Assembly (NCBI GenBank): GCA_916613615.1
Contig: OU744734.1
Span: 35,594,801-35,658,800, forward strand
DNA from: Steromphala cineraria
Lineage: Eukaryota > Mollusca > Gastropoda > Trochida > Trochidae
Length of the DNA: 64,000 nt
Reading direction: 5' to 3'
Of this stretch, positions 44,168 to 55,790 are shown one piece after another (the stretch's first letter is position 1; each line of letters opens with the position of its first letter). Under the pieces are notes generated by a model that made no database searches, was not told where the DNA came from, and was given only the letters and a program-made list of their open reading frames with translations. The translations under genes were made by a program, and so were the position numbers.

Positions 44168-46672
44168 ATGTCAACTGTAAAGGAGTTAGATACCCTCATT
44201 AAGCTAGGTGAAAAGCTTGGTTACACTGGTACTGAATTATCATCTTTTGTTGAACATGAGCGTATGAAAGTGAGAGAGGATCAAGAACGTTTAAAGCAGT
44301 TTGAGTTAGAACAGAAACGAATTGAGTTTGAACAGTTTAAAATAGAGCAGGATGAGAGAGTCAAAGAGAGACAGGAGAGAGCTGAAGCTAGAGCTCATGA
44401 GAAAGAGATGATGGAGTATCGAATAGCTCATGGTCAAGGTATAAATAATCCATCCCCCGTTGCTAAAACTAGACCTAAGTTGCCCCCCTTTGATGAGAGA
44501 AAAGATAATATGGATTCTTATCTGAACAGGTTTGAAAGATATGCTATTAATGTTAAATGGCCAAAGGAAGAGTGGGCGTGTACGCTTAGTGCTCTATTGA
44601 CAGGGAAGGCTCTTGAAGTATACTCTCGTCTTGAGGTTGTTACAGCTAATGATTATGATCAGTTGAAAAAGTCTCTTTTGACTAGGTTTAGGTTGAATGA
44701 TGAAGGTTTCAGGTTAAAGTTTAGAAATTCAAAGATGGGTAGTGATGAGACATGTTCACAGTTCATTCACAGGTTGCAGAATTATTTGTCAAGATGGGTC
44801 GAGTTGAGTGCTACTTTAAAGACATTTGATGATCTATGCGATCTGTTTGTTCGAGAGCAGTTTCTAGATAGCTGTAGTAAACCACTAGCTGTATTTTTGA
44901 AGGAAAGGAAGGTATCTAGTGCAGTTGAAATGGCTACTTTAGCAGACCAGTATGTAGAGGCTCACAGAGGGTTAGGGTCTAAAGAGTCTAAAGACAGTCA
45001 GTTTGACAATAAAGGTCTTCAGAAAGATTCTATTCCTATTGATAAGTCTAAGGCATCTGGCGGGCGTAGATGTTTCATTTGTGAAAAGGCAGGTCATCTG
45101 ATGAGGGATTGTCCTGTAAAGAAGCAGGTCAAAGGTCAGGCCCCTGAGAGACAGAAAATTGGAGCTCTTGATGTAGCTGAGTCCTTGGTTGCTAGTTCTG
45201 AGGGTAGGTTTGACAATGAGGGTCATTCTACTGAGGTAGGGAACGAGTTGGAGAACTCAGTTGTAGACACGGTCGAGTCCGAGTCTAGTGTTGAATCTCT
45301 TCCTGTTATTGGTGCAGCAGCTATGCCAGATAGTGTTATGCCAGTCGTGACAGGGTTTGTGTGTGGTAAACGAGTTTCTGTGTTGAGAGATACTGGACGT
45401 ACCACAGTTGTTATTAGAAGATCATTGATTGATCAATCCTTGTTGGTGGATGGTGAAAAGGAATGTCAAAGATTTGATAGTACTGTATGTCTGTGTTCCA
45501 TGGCGACTATTGATGTTGATAGCCCCTACTACACTGGAAGAGTTACAGCTATGGTTGTGGAGAATCCGTTATATGATCTTATCATCGGTAACATAGATGG
45601 AGCTAGAAGACCTTATGAACCAGATCCTTTGTGGAGACCATCTGATGTGTCTGCAGGAGTGGAGACCCGAGCTCAGAAAGGTAAACGTGAGAAACCATTA
45701 TCACCTTTGAAAACTGTTGACATTGAAATAGAAGGTATCACAAAGGGTAGAATAGCCGAGGAGCAGCAGGTTGATGTGACATTAGCAGCTGTTCGCCAGA
45801 AGTGTGGTAAAGGTAAACATCACGATTCAAGGTCTGGAAATTGTTCCGAATTTGTTGACAGAAATGGGTTGATTTACAGGGAGTTTACCTCGCCTAAAAT
45901 TGAGAAAGGTCAACTTTTTAAACAGTTGGTTGTTCCTAAAATTTTCAGAGATAAAGTGTTGAAATTGGCTCATGATTCAGTTTTATCAGGACATCTTGGG
46001 ATGAAGAAAACGTTGGATCGAGCGAGGACGAAGTTCTACTGGCCGGGAATTCAAGATGATGTGAAACGGTATGTAGCTTCATGTGATATTTGTCAGAGAA
46101 CAGTTGATAGAGGTAGAGTGACTAAAGCACCTTTGGGTACAGTTCCACTGATGGAAGCTCCGTTCAGACGTGTAGCAGTAGATATAGTAGGCCCTATCTC
46201 ACCTGTAACTAACAGAGGCAATAGGTACATTCTGACAATGATAGACTATGCCACTCGTTATCCTGAGGCAGTGCCATTGCCAAGTATTGAGACTGAACGT
46301 GTAGCAGAAGCTATATTGGAGATTTTTACCAGAGTTGGCATTCCCTATGAAGTTTTATCTGATATGGGTTCTCAGTTCACTTCAAACATCATGAAAGAAG
46401 TAAGTAGACTGCTGTCTATCAAACAAATAACAACTACTCCTTACCACCCAATGTGTAATGGTGCAGTAGAAAGATTTAATGGTACACTGAAAAAGATGTT
46501 GCGTAGGATGTGTCATGAAAAACCTAAAGATTGGGATAGGTATGTTCCAGCATTGCTTTTTGCCTATAGAGAAGTTCCACAGGAATCTACAGGGTTTTCG
46601 CCGTTTGAACTTCTTTATGGAAGGACTGTAAGAGGCCCGATGGAGATTCTTCATGAGCTTTGGACCAATTAG
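44168..46672 (+). CDS. gag - protease - integrase polyprotein
   Basis: 834 residues from ATG 44,168 to TAG 46,670-46,672. About residues 1-90 are a charged coiled coil. A gag-like region follows (LPPFDERKDNMDSYLNRFERY). A CCHC knuckle sits at C302, C305, H310 and C315 (CFICEKAGHLMRDC). The protease has DTG at 408-410 (VLRDTGRTT). The integrase zinc finger uses H602, H609, C639 and C642. The catalytic triad is D672, D732 and E768 with 35 residues between the last two, the retroviral integrase signature. The frame stops shortly after the integrase core and continues in phase after the UAG. Gag packages the RNA, protease cuts the polyprotein, and integrase inserts the cDNA. Confidence 0.93.
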   Translation: MSTVKELDTLIKLGEKLGYTGTELSSFVEHERMKVREDQERLKQFELEQKRIEFEQFKIEQDERVKERQERAEARAHEKEMMEYRIAHGQGINNPSPVAKTRPKLPPFDERKDNMDSYLNRFERYAINVKWPKEEWACTLSALLTGKALEVYSRLEVVTANDYDQLKKSLLTRFRLNDEGFRLKFRNSKMGSDETCSQFIHRLQNYLSRWVELSATLKTFDDLCDLFVREQFLDSCSKPLAVFLKERKVSSAVEMATLADQYVEAHRGLGSKESKDSQFDNKGLQKDSIPIDKSKASGGRRCFICEKAGHLMRDCPVKKQVKGQAPERQKIGALDVAESLVASSEGRFDNEGHSTEVGNELENSVVDTVESESSVESLPVIGAAAMPDSVMPVVTGFVCGKRVSVLRDTGRTTVVIRRSLIDQSLLVDGEKECQRFDSTVCLCSMATIDVDSPYYTGRVTAMVVENPLYDLIIGNIDGARRPYEPDPLWRPSDVSAGVETRAQKGKREKPLSPLKTVDIEIEGITKGRIAEEQQVDVTLAAVRQKCGKGKHHDSRSGNCSEFVDRNGLIYREFTSPKIEKGQLFKQLVVPKIFRDKVLKLAHDSVLSGHLGMKKTLDRARTKFYWPGIQDDVKRYVASCDICQRTVDRGRVTKAPLGTVPLMEAPFRRVAVDIVGPISPVTNRGNRYILTMIDYATRYPEAVPLPSIETERVAEAILEIFTRVGIPYEVLSDMGSQFTSNIMKEVSRLLSIKQITTTPYHPMCNGAVERFNGTLKKMLRRMCHEKPKDWDRYVPALLFAYREVPQESTGFSPFELLYGRTVRGPMEILHELWTN

Positions 46673-48547
46673 CAGGCAGAACCAGAGGTGAAGAATACTT
46701 ATCAGTACGTCCTGGAACTGCGAGACAGACTTGAAGAGACCTGTCATCTTGCTGAAGAGGAACTCAAGAAATCTGCAGTGAGAAACAAGAAGTACTATGA
46801 TGCTAAGGCCAAGCCCCGACAGTACAAGGTAGGAGATCAGGTTCTTGTTCTTCTCCCTACTGACCGTAATAAACTTCTCTTACAATGGAAAGGACCATTC
46901 CCCATTACAGCAGTAAAGGGTCCAGTTGATTATCAGGTCAAGATGGCTGACAAGCTTCGTACTCTCAATGTCAATCTATTGAAGTTGTATGTCACCCGTG
47001 AAATAGATGTAACTCCAGAATCTGAACATGATGGTAAGACTTCACATTTGCCAACCTTGCAGTATGCTTGTGCTTCACTGATTGATGTAGAGGATGATTG
47101 TGATCTTGTAGAAATTGAGTTTCCCTCTACAGTCCAGACGGAATCCAGGAGTGACGTCCATGTGAATCCAGAGTTATCAGAGAATCAACAGCAGCAGTTG
47201 AACAGCTTATTGGATGAGTTTTCTGATGTACTTACAGATGTTCCTGGTAGGACTACTATTGAAGAACACAAGGTAAAGCTGACGTCTGATGATCCGGTAA
47301 GATCAAAACCTTATTCTTTACCATATGTCACAAAACAGTATGTGTCTGAGGAAATTGATAAGATGTTAAAGATGGGTGTTATTGAGGAGTCAGTCTCACC
47401 ATTTGCTTCGCCGATTGTACTTGTCAGGAAACCTGATGGATCTATGAGATTTTGTATTGATTTTAGACGTCTTAATGCCAAAACGATCTTTGATGCAGAA
47501 CCTCAACCAATTCCTGAAGACTTGTTTGCTCAACTTCATCACGGACAGTACTTTAGTAAGTTAGACTTGTCGAAAGGCTACTGGCAGATTCCGCTTGATG
47601 ACAGGGCATGTGAGAAAACAGCGTTTGTGACGACCGAGGGTCATTATCAGTTTAAGGTTATGCCTTTTGGGATGGTGAATGCAGCCGCTACCTTCACCAG
47701 AGTGATGAGGAAACTGTTAGCAGGTATGACCAATTTAGTGAATTTGATAGATGACATTCTCATTTACACTGAAACTTGGGATTCTCACCTTGAAGTGCTC
47801 AGGGAAGTATTGGATCGAATCAAAAATGCTAACATGACAATTAGGCCAACAAAGTGTCATTTTGGGTTGAGAGAAATAGAATTTCTAGGACATGTTGTGG
47901 GGAATAGCAGCATTAAACCAGTGCCAGGGAAAACTAGGAAGATTCTAGAGGCTAATGAACCTACAACGAAGAAGGAATTGCGTTCTTTTCTAGGGTTAGC
48001 CAGTTACTACCGACAGTTTATTCCTTACTTTGCTTCCATTGCAGTTCCATTGACTGACTTAACTAGAAAAGGTTCTCCAAACAGGTTACCATGGCAACAA
48101 GTTCACCAAAAAGCTTTCGACACTTTGAAGAGAAAACTTGCATCTGATCCAATTTTGAAATTGCCAGATTTCAGCAGAATCTTCCATGTTAGGACTGATG
48201 CATCTGATGTTGGAATCGGTGCGGTTTTGTTGCAAGAGCATGACGGTGAGTTCTTCCCAGTTGAATATGCAAGTAGGAAACTAGTGACTAGAGAAAGAAA
48301 CTATGCAGTAATTGAACGTGAGTGCCTTGCAGTTGTTTGGGCAGTAAAGAAATTTGCTTCATACTTACATGGGCAGTCGTTTGTGATTGAGACAGATCAC
48401 CAACCACTAGCGTACATCTCCAAAGTAAAACTTCAGAATCCCAGAGTCATGAGATGGGCCCTGAGTCTTCAGCCTTTTAGATTCACGGTGAAATGTATCA
48501 AGGGTTCAGACAATTTGGGAGCAGATTATATGAGCAGAATACAGTAA
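46673..48547 (+). CDS. Integrase C-terminal end - reverse transcriptase - RNase H
   Basis: Directly in phase with the preceding frame, separated only by the UAG at 46,670. There is no ATG at its start, so it is most likely one reading frame with it. The first ~100 residues complete the integrase with a GPY/F-like module (YKVGDQVLVLL, LLQWKGPFPI). RT follows: VRKPDGSMRFCIDFRRLN, LDLSKGYWQIPL (catalytic Asp codon 47574-47576), MPFGMVNAAATF and LIDDILIY (DD codons 47750-47755; LIDD where Y/F-x-DD is usual). Then FLGHVV and the RNase H domain with RTDASDVGIGAVLL (Asp codon 48197-48199), ERECLAVVWA and TDHQPL. It ends at TAA 48,545-48,547. All catalytic residues appear present. Confidence 0.93.
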   Translation, partial: QAEPEVKNTYQYVLELRDRLEETCHLAEEELKKSAVRNKKYYDAKAKPRQYKVGDQVLVLLPTDRNKLLLQWKGPFPITAVKGPVDYQVKMADKLRTLNVNLLKLYVTREIDVTPESEHDGKTSHLPTLQYACASLIDVEDDCDLVEIEFPSTVQTESRSDVHVNPELSENQQQQLNSLLDEFSDVLTDVPGRTTIEEHKVKLTSDDPVRSKPYSLPYVTKQYVSEEIDKMLKMGVIEESVSPFASPIVLVRKPDGSMRFCIDFRRLNAKTIFDAEPQPIPEDLFAQLHHGQYFSKLDLSKGYWQIPLDDRACEKTAFVTTEGHYQFKVMPFGMVNAAATFTRVMRKLLAGMTNLVNLIDDILIYTETWDSHLEVLREVLDRIKNANMTIRPTKCHFGLREIEFLGHVVGNSSIKPVPGKTRKILEANEPTTKKELRSFLGLASYYRQFIPYFASIAVPLTDLTRKGSPNRLPWQQVHQKAFDTLKRKLASDPILKLPDFSRIFHVRTDASDVGIGAVLLQEHDGEFFPVEYASRKLVTRERNYAVIERECLAVVWAVKKFASYLHGQSFVIETDHQPLAYISKVKLQNPRVMRWALSLQPFRFTVKCIKGSDNLGADYMSRIQ

Positions 48548-48741
48548 ATGATGGCAATCTTTTGATGACAATTTCCTGTATCAGTATTTTGAAATTGCAG
48601 TATTTGAAGGCAATATTGCTCTGAGGGTTAATGTTCTTTGTGTCTATTTTGGTGTTGGGTTTTTTGTTTGCGTTTCATGGCAATTTGTTGCTCGTTATTT
48701 TCATTAAATGAAGGTTTACTAGATAATGTATTATCATCTTC

Positions 48742-48754
48742 AGTGGGGGCGTAT
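48742..48754 (+). promoter_or_regulatory. Polypurine tract candidate
   Basis: A purine-rich AGTGGGGGCG stretch immediately precedes the 3' LTR, the expected place for plus-strand priming. It is interrupted by pyrimidines, so the exact tract is uncertain. Confidence 0.55.
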
Positions 48755-49352
48755 TGTCAGGTTGGTTTCATTTAATGGTAACTATTTAGTGTTTCTCAAG
48801 TAAAACTCAGAATATAGGTGAGAGCAAGCGAGCACCATACCCAGAGAGTTGCGCATGCAGTGTGTGCTAAGCATGCAGATTCACTATAAAGGTGACTGAG
48901 TGTATGTGAATCAGGGCATTTGCCATTGTGAGGTCATGGGGTACAGTTCTGATGATAGAACTGTACTGTGAGCTCTTGTCTAAATCTTGCTGGAGGAGGC
49001 AACCTGTGGTGATCTTTAATGTACTTGTCTACATGTGATGTCATCGTGATTGTCTACATGTGATGTCATCGTGACCTCATGTGACTGTATACATGGAATG
49101 TCGTTGTTACCAGATTCTCGGCGATTCGTAACAGAAGTGACTTTAAAGATGTGACTGTTCAAGTAAAGTGTAATTGTTCTGTTCTGTTGATGTATTTCAT
49201 GGCATGCCAGTGTAAGTTGTCTTTGTCTCCTTTGTAAGATGTTGAGTATTTTGTTGTATTGAATAAATGTTGTGTTTAAACCGTGGGTTTCGTTTTTCTT
49301 GTGTGAAGATTGGTCAAGCTTAATCAGGTTCCTAATACACGTAAACATGACA
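48755..49352 (+). repeat. 3' LTR
   Basis: Near-identical to 43,459-44,054. By eye I see CTGATG changed to CTCATG, TTGTGACC to TTGTTACC, and two extra bases in CCTTTGTAAG. The target repeat TTTGG follows directly. Confidence 0.95.
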
Positions 49353-49357
49353 TTTGG

Positions 49358-52300
49358 TACAACCGAGACTGTTGGTCTCTTCCCCGTCATTCATTCCTTT
49401 ACATACATTGGCACAATGAGCTTTTCATTTATTGTCTATTTGGGAATTCTATGGTTCTTTTTCTGACAATCCACATATCTTTGAAATGTGATGTTTTCGA
49501 TGTCTAAAATACAGAAGTGTTCAGTTACAAAGTCAATATGCTTGTTGTTTTTTAAAGAGTAACTAACTAACAATTACTTGATTCTTTCACATTAGTAACT
49601 TAACTCTACCGGACAAATTTAGCAAGTATACAGTTTTAAAGTAATTAGTCTTTCTTTGTAGTTACCCTTGAATAATAAACATTTTGAATATCTGTTTACA
49701 GTAATTTAAAGTAGTTTTAAGTTCGAAGTCGGTTCCGTAAAATAATGAAATTGCAGAGATATTATTTTCTTTAGCTCCGATTTCAAAGTTTGTATGGTTT
49801 TCATACCCAACTATGTAAAGCTACTGAATGATTAACTAATAACTGAAATAACTCTTGAATATTTTCAAGATAATGAGAAGGTTTCTTTAAGCGTGGTAGT
49901 CTAAATTGACCCCTTCTCAATCAAGAGTACAATAATAAAGACATTTTCTTAGTCATGAAGTATATTTATACATTAGTTGTTAAATTATTCACTAAACATT
50001 GAACAATTGAACATGGGTATGGAACTTTAAGAAGCCTATGAGGATGTTTTTGATAACTGTGTTTCATAACGGTTTCTTCAAAATTATGAACCAAGCTTTC
50101 ACTTAAACCTGAGCACCATTTTCCCTATTTCATTAAACTGTAGTTTAAAGATAGTTAAAAGTAATTTTTGACCAAAATAATAGATTATTCTGTATTTGAA
50201 TACAACCTTAATGTCATTTTGAGATTAAGATGGAATGTTTCTGATGATAATGATCTTCCCACTAATAGCAGCATGTATAACTGTTTGTTTTGGCTTATTA
50301 AAAAGTGCCAAATAAAGCGTGTTTGTTGAATATGTCTGTTCTGCGTCATGATGACAAATAACAAGTTTAACATAGACGTAGAATCAATTTTGGACAAAAT
50401 TTATTTATGATTTGGAATTTATTAACATTTTGAGAGAGAAAGTTAAAATATAGCATCATTGACCACCTGATGAAATATTAAAGGATTTCAAAAACCCACT
50501 TTAAGTCAATTAACTTCATTAGTATGGTGTCTTTTACCGGTAAACACAAGCCGCCATGATATTACGTCAAATTTGCAATCCTGCGCTAACATTTGTAAAC
50601 CGCTTGGCAAATCCGACTTGCCTATATGCAAAAAGATCGGCAGCTCTCGGCATCTTCCGTAATGTTGTTTTGACGCCTTGTTTGTAAGTTTCTCTTGAAG
50701 ATGTTGCCAGTTTTATCAGTTAAAGTTTTATAAAATTGTCAGAATTTTTACATTTTCGTTAAGAAAGTTGTACTGTCAACCACACAACGCCGTGACGACC
50801 GGCCAATTCAAATATTTAGACTTTGTCTAGGTGTCTTTATGTGTCATTAGCTGACATTAGCTCAAAAATCAATTATCAAAAGTTCTTGCTGTTAATGCTG
50901 AAAACACTTGCCGTGTGTTCGTTGAGGTCTACTAGTAATTCCGATTTCGCTCTTTGAGCACGGCCACTCATTGACGCAGTGCTATATTAGATTTAGATGA
51001 TAAAAACCTATCTAATAGAATATGATCTCCAATCGAATATGCCCCTTGCCTATTCGTGAATAGGTCTGTGTTGATATATTTTTATCATCATCGTTTATCA
51101 GGTCAAACCACGTCTTTGTAAACTCACGCCGAAAAACTTTCCCTTCACTCGTATGTAAACAACTTCACGCCTTTTGATTCATCAGGCTACTATTACGTCA
51201 TTGGTTCTTATGCTCATTTAAGTTCGGGATTCTTCGGTTCTCGCTCGGGAAAAGTGACGCAGCAAGTTTGACGAAAGGGAATTTTTTTTTGCAGGACAAG
51301 TTGTTTGATCAAAACAATATGTTTTAACTTCAAATATTTCGGAATGGGGTTTTAAAATCCTTTAAGCACACAAATCAAGTCACTTATTTTGTTTCATGAG
51401 TAGCCTCAAGAAATTCGTTTAATTATTTGATTAAAATATAACTACAGATATCAAATTTCATTATTGTTTAGTTGCCTCCAGAAATGGTCATTTGCACGAC
51501 ATCATTACGTGAGAGCATTGTTCAATCACGTCAGAGCTAGTGTTAATACACTAATGAGTGAAAGCACATTTCAATGTTATTTCAATTGGTGGCAGAAAAC
51601 ATACTATACTTTCATTGCAGTTGAAAGTATTTCACCAAAATGATGATAAATGTTTTATTATTCAACTGAAAAAATCCGCCCTTGAACCTTGGTATTCCAA
51701 CAATTGACTATTACATTTTACTTTTTTTTAATGTTCAACAGGGAATAATTCAATAATCTATATACTCATTTTTGGAAAGTTCAATTGCAGATCAAATTTT
51801 AATATCATATGCTATTTGTAATTGAAAGTTGTTTTATTGTTTTGTTTTATCTAAAGGCTACGGCTTTATCGCTTGTAAACTATTTAGCATAGCAAAATGC
51901 CAGATGGGTTAAAGTTAAGTATATGTTATTATCAAAGGAACCAAAATAATCAAGAGACAAAAGAATTCTGATATGTCAGTTACAGGTCATTGAATATTTA
52001 ATGTTATGAGAAATTGTTATTTCAATAGGACCACACCTTTACAAAATTATACATCTAAATACATATTTACATCTTGATGTGGCTTATTCAAAACACAATG
52101 TATTTAATTTTATTCCGTATCAACAGTATATTTCTTCTTGGTTGACATTTATGTTTGAGAACTGGTTGAATTCGACGAACACGTTGTAAGCAATATTCTT
52201 TATAAACCTAGGTCAGATTCTGTCTGTTGTTTTGTAGGTAAGTTTTTTTCTAGGAATAATGTCTTTAGAGTTTTTGTCTTCCGAGGATAACCCTGTATGA

Positions 52301-53710
52301 TGTTTTACTTTTGAAAATAATACTTGATAGCAGGTTTAATATTGAGAGTACTCTCTCAAGGAAGACTAAGAATTTGATCACAAAACGATTTCAATCACAC
52401 AACAACTTTCATCAAAACAAAGTTTGATGGTGGCGGTCGCTTGATTCGAACCTAAAACCTGTCGCTCTCTTAACGGAATGCATAACCACCAGTTCTTTGA
52501 AGACTAGCTAAACGAATTCCTCTATTTTAGTCAAGTTTTTCTCAAAATAGCATCAAGAAGAGAGACAAACTCTTTAACACCGGATTAGACAACAACAAAG
52601 TATTAAATTTAAAGTTGACATTACATAACATAAAAGTCGGGATAATGCCTCGGGCTCACTTCCTCGCGATTTAATCCCGCCCTTCAGGCTGTTTTAAGAG
52701 CAGAAAATCTCAGAGCAATGTTTCCACCTTCACATAAAGCATTCAACCAGTCTTCATTCACTCAAAATCATCACAGTCGTACGGTAGTGTGCAAAAGTAA
52801 GTGGTCAGGCAAGTCTTTGCCTCAGGGGTGGCTAACGAGTGAGCAAAGCGTTGGCCACTCGTGGCTAGCCATGACCCACAAGTGACTCACTCGTTACTCA
52901 CGGGTTGCTCACGGGTGGTTAACGCGTGTACAAGCTTAACGGATAAACGAGTCTCTTGACCTTAATAATCTCCCTTTGGCTTGACAACTACTGAAGCGAA
53001 TGAGAATCGTAAATGTGCGAAAAACACTAATGTGAAAGTGAGAAAAATTGTTTCTTCAAGTAAAATTATTTAGATGCTTATGAATAAATGATATAGAAAT
53101 ATCTTAGAAATATTGACTTTGAAAGGTATTTTTCATTTTGTGCCATATTGAATTTGAAAGATAAATGATTTCAGAAATAATAGTAATTTTATGCGAAAAA
53201 TTGAATTTGAGAGATCTTGCTTAGAAATTCAATATGGACTTTGAAATATATTTTGATTTTGCAAAATATTAACTTTGGTGTGAGATGTTGATGTTGAAAG
53301 ATAATGAATTTGAAGATCTTTAAATGAGATGAAATACGGGCTTGGGGAGATTTTCATTAGGTGAAACCCCTTGTTTGTAAGATAATTCACTTTGAAGGTT
53401 ATAACGATTTTATGATAAAAACGTTGAAAGGTACATGGATTTTATGAAATACTGAGTTGATTTGAAGAGAGTAATAGTTAAGACCATAGTTACACTGTCA
53501 GTTGGGCAACCTTTAAACAAATAACTGGTTGGATTTAAAGCTATTTCGGATATGTTGATCGGGGTAAGAAACTACTGTGTTATTACAATTTGACAGAAGT
53601 GAAGAAAAAGAAGAAGAAAAAGAAGAAGATTATCTTATTTAAGTGTCACATACTTTAAAAGTGTCCAGCCAAAATTGACCTATGAGACACTTAAATCATC
53701 ATAAGACATG
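49358..53710. other. Gene-poor stretch with degenerate repeats
   Basis: No frame with recognisable domains. 50,520-51,300 is richer in CpG and contains CRE-like and 'TTCTCGCTCGGGA' segments reminiscent of the hairpin-headed family, but no clear ends. 52,638-52,685 has a small inverted repeat (CGGGAT / ATCCCG) and 52,810-52,930 an imperfect G/C-richer run of ACTCGTG-like words. 53,060-53,330 repeats TTGAATTTGAAAGAT-like words at irregular spacing. 53,598-53,630 is an AAGAAG purine run. None supports a gene. Confidence 0.5.
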
Positions 53711-55340
53711 TTATAAATAATAATGATATATGTTAAAATCCGATATCATAAAACATAATTTATAATACATGGAAGTAACCCAGTTCAATACAATATTAAA
53801 TGGCTGATTTATACCTTTTGTTATAAACTGTGGCGATGGACTTGATGTGTATATTGGACAGCAAGTAAATAGCCTTAATAAGAGAAGATAAACTGTGAAA
53901 ATACTGGTCACATAGTCATTAAGAATATAAAAGAGCTCAGATCTTATTTCTTTATAGAAACTGCACTCGACAAGAAAATGAAACTCGTCCTCTATAGAAT
54001 TACTGTTGCAGTACTTGCACATTCGTTTGCTAGTGGGGTTACAGGCCGACTATAGCGTCCAACTTCAACTTCAAGAAGTAGTGATCCGCAGCGCAGCTTG
54101 CTGAAGATACTTTGGTGAGATTGATTAGGAATAGATTAAACATAATGTTCAGGCGATAAAGTATCCTTGAAAAGGCGGTTAGTGCAGAGTTTCTATTCAT
54201 TTTGGAGATTACTGTCGTTCCACAAACCGGCAAGCCAGTCATTATGATCTTTCAAAATAACCCAGTCTTTGATATAAAGATATTCAGTACCCGTAATATA
54301 ATAAATATCACTAAATGCAAAATGGGAACTTATAAAGTCTTTGATTCTGTTATACCATAATTTTCGGAATTTACTGGACCATTGGTTGATTTTAAAAGCC
54401 ATTCTGTTAATAGTCCATACCGGATAATTTACGCAAGAGTTCAATGGATTCAATCTTGTGTCTTGTTGAGGGCGCCATCCAGCCCATTTCATCTCGTACA
54501 GATAGACTAGGGTTTTTCCGTCCAACTGAAAGGAAGAAACGACAGGCTTTATTCTGTATATGATGATGGATGAATATTCTCTTGTTTTCCAAATAGCAAA
54601 ACCATATGAAAGTATTGGCTGCACTAAGTTTTCATACAAGGTAGTAAAGAAATCCTATGCCATTCCACCGGCGGACTTGAACTTACATATTATCACACCG
54701 AGGGTTCTGTTCCCTGACTTAAATTGTAAAGTTGAGGTCAAGGTGTTCTTAGAGCCAAATGCCGAAATACTTGTATGGACAGAAGACAACCATATCTTCT
54801 TCTCCAATTCTAAACGAATAAGACGACCGTGGAGTAGATGGGGTGCGGTAATGAACTACTTTGGTTTTTGTTTTGTAAACGCCAGCTGGAGCACTAATTC
54901 GCTATACAATCCAACATACATTGGAGAGATTCTTCAGTTGGAGCAATAACGGCAATGTCATCAGCATATAGTAGGATACTCAGCATCTTTTTGTCGATTT
55001 TAATTCCACAGTTTAGATTGCTGATTTATGTAGCAAGATATGTAGGTATATCATACATGTGTTGTCATACATGGCTTGTGCTGAATTAAAACATTTACTT
55101 TGTATACCAAGTTGTTGGAGTTTAAACCACAGGCAGTTACGATTCACACTGTCAAAAGCTTTCTTTGCATCAATAAAACATACATACGTAGATTGGCTTG
55201 ATAGTTTTCTGTTGTTGATAACTGAAAATAAATAATAGTTATAGTTTTGTTCTTGAGTTCCCCGCTGTGATCGGAAGCCATTCTGTTCATCGACGAGGAC
55301 ATCGTTATCTTCTAACCAGTGACTAAGGCATTGATTAATA
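53711..55340 (-). pseudogene. Decayed LINE (RT to C-terminus), minus strand
   Basis: Reading down from about 55,340: DEQNGFRSQRGT, CFIDAKKAFDSVN (motif A; about 55,148-55,190), then LLYADDIAVIAPTEE with the YADD codons at 54957-54968. Frameshifted pieces of the connection follow (TKVVHYRTPSTPRSS, YKYFGIWL). After these come NLVQPILSYGFAIWKT (54,590-54,640), further C-terminal sequence, and finally MCKYCNSNSIEDEFHFLVEC (to 53,963), the terminal CxxC..H..C motif. Several stops and frameshifts separate the pieces, and the endonuclease half is missing. It is inactive and a different lineage from the LINE at 22,251 (YADD versus FADD). Confidence 0.85.
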
Positions 55341-55790
55341 TATTATTATAGTAGTATTATCAACTAAAATAATTTCACTAATAAAAGTGTCAATATGGTG
55401 AACTTCATTCTTTAAATATATAGTATGTTGTTGATATTTAGTACACATGTTCTGGTTTTTAGGTCCCTGTTTTGCATTCTCAAGGCTGTTAGACCTATAA
55501 GATATGAAATACCGATTGACGAAAACTGAAGTGAAAAAAATAAAAACAAAAAAGTCTTCTTGATGTCATGTTGATGAAATTTTTCAAGAGTGCCATGGGT
55601 TTCGATACGTGGATTATAATTTGAGGAAGTTTTATATTACTATGAATAAAATAGTCATTCAACCAACATATTTTCTCCTTGACTACTCCTTTTGCGTTCT
55701 CCATTACATACTTTGATTAAACATTAATATCAAAGATTATATTACTTTCACTGCTAAAGCAATATGCCTTACTCTAACAGTTAGTTTTAG
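55341..55790. other. Upstream of first recognised exon, no gene seen
   Basis: AT-rich DNA. The 5' exon(s) of the PAN/EGF gene, with any signal peptide, must lie upstream of 55,791, but I cannot identify them here. Confidence 0.45.

Larger units (their letters stand above)
43459..49352 (+). mobile_element. Gmr1-like Ty3/gypsy LTR retrotransposon, young
   Basis: A complete LTR element of 5.9 kb with TSD TTTGG (43454-43458 and 49353-49357). It has LTRs of 596 and 598 bp that differ by two substitutions and one 2-bp indel by eye, a tRNA-Pro-type primer binding site, and gag-PR-INT-RT-RNase H coding. Integrase lies before reverse transcriptase, unlike most Ty3/gypsy elements. That order is known from the Gmr1 lineage (first seen in cod). 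No env gene is present. The near-identical LTRs indicate a recent insertion. Confidence 0.95.

Noticed and set aside
43459..49352. Possible endogenous retrovirus with an envelope gene
   Set aside because: No env-like frame lies between the RNase H end at 48,547 and the 3' LTR at 48,755. It is an LTR retrotransposon.
54560..54949. 129-codon plus-strand frame
   Set aside because: It is antisense to the decayed minus-strand LINE, whose RT motifs explain the region.
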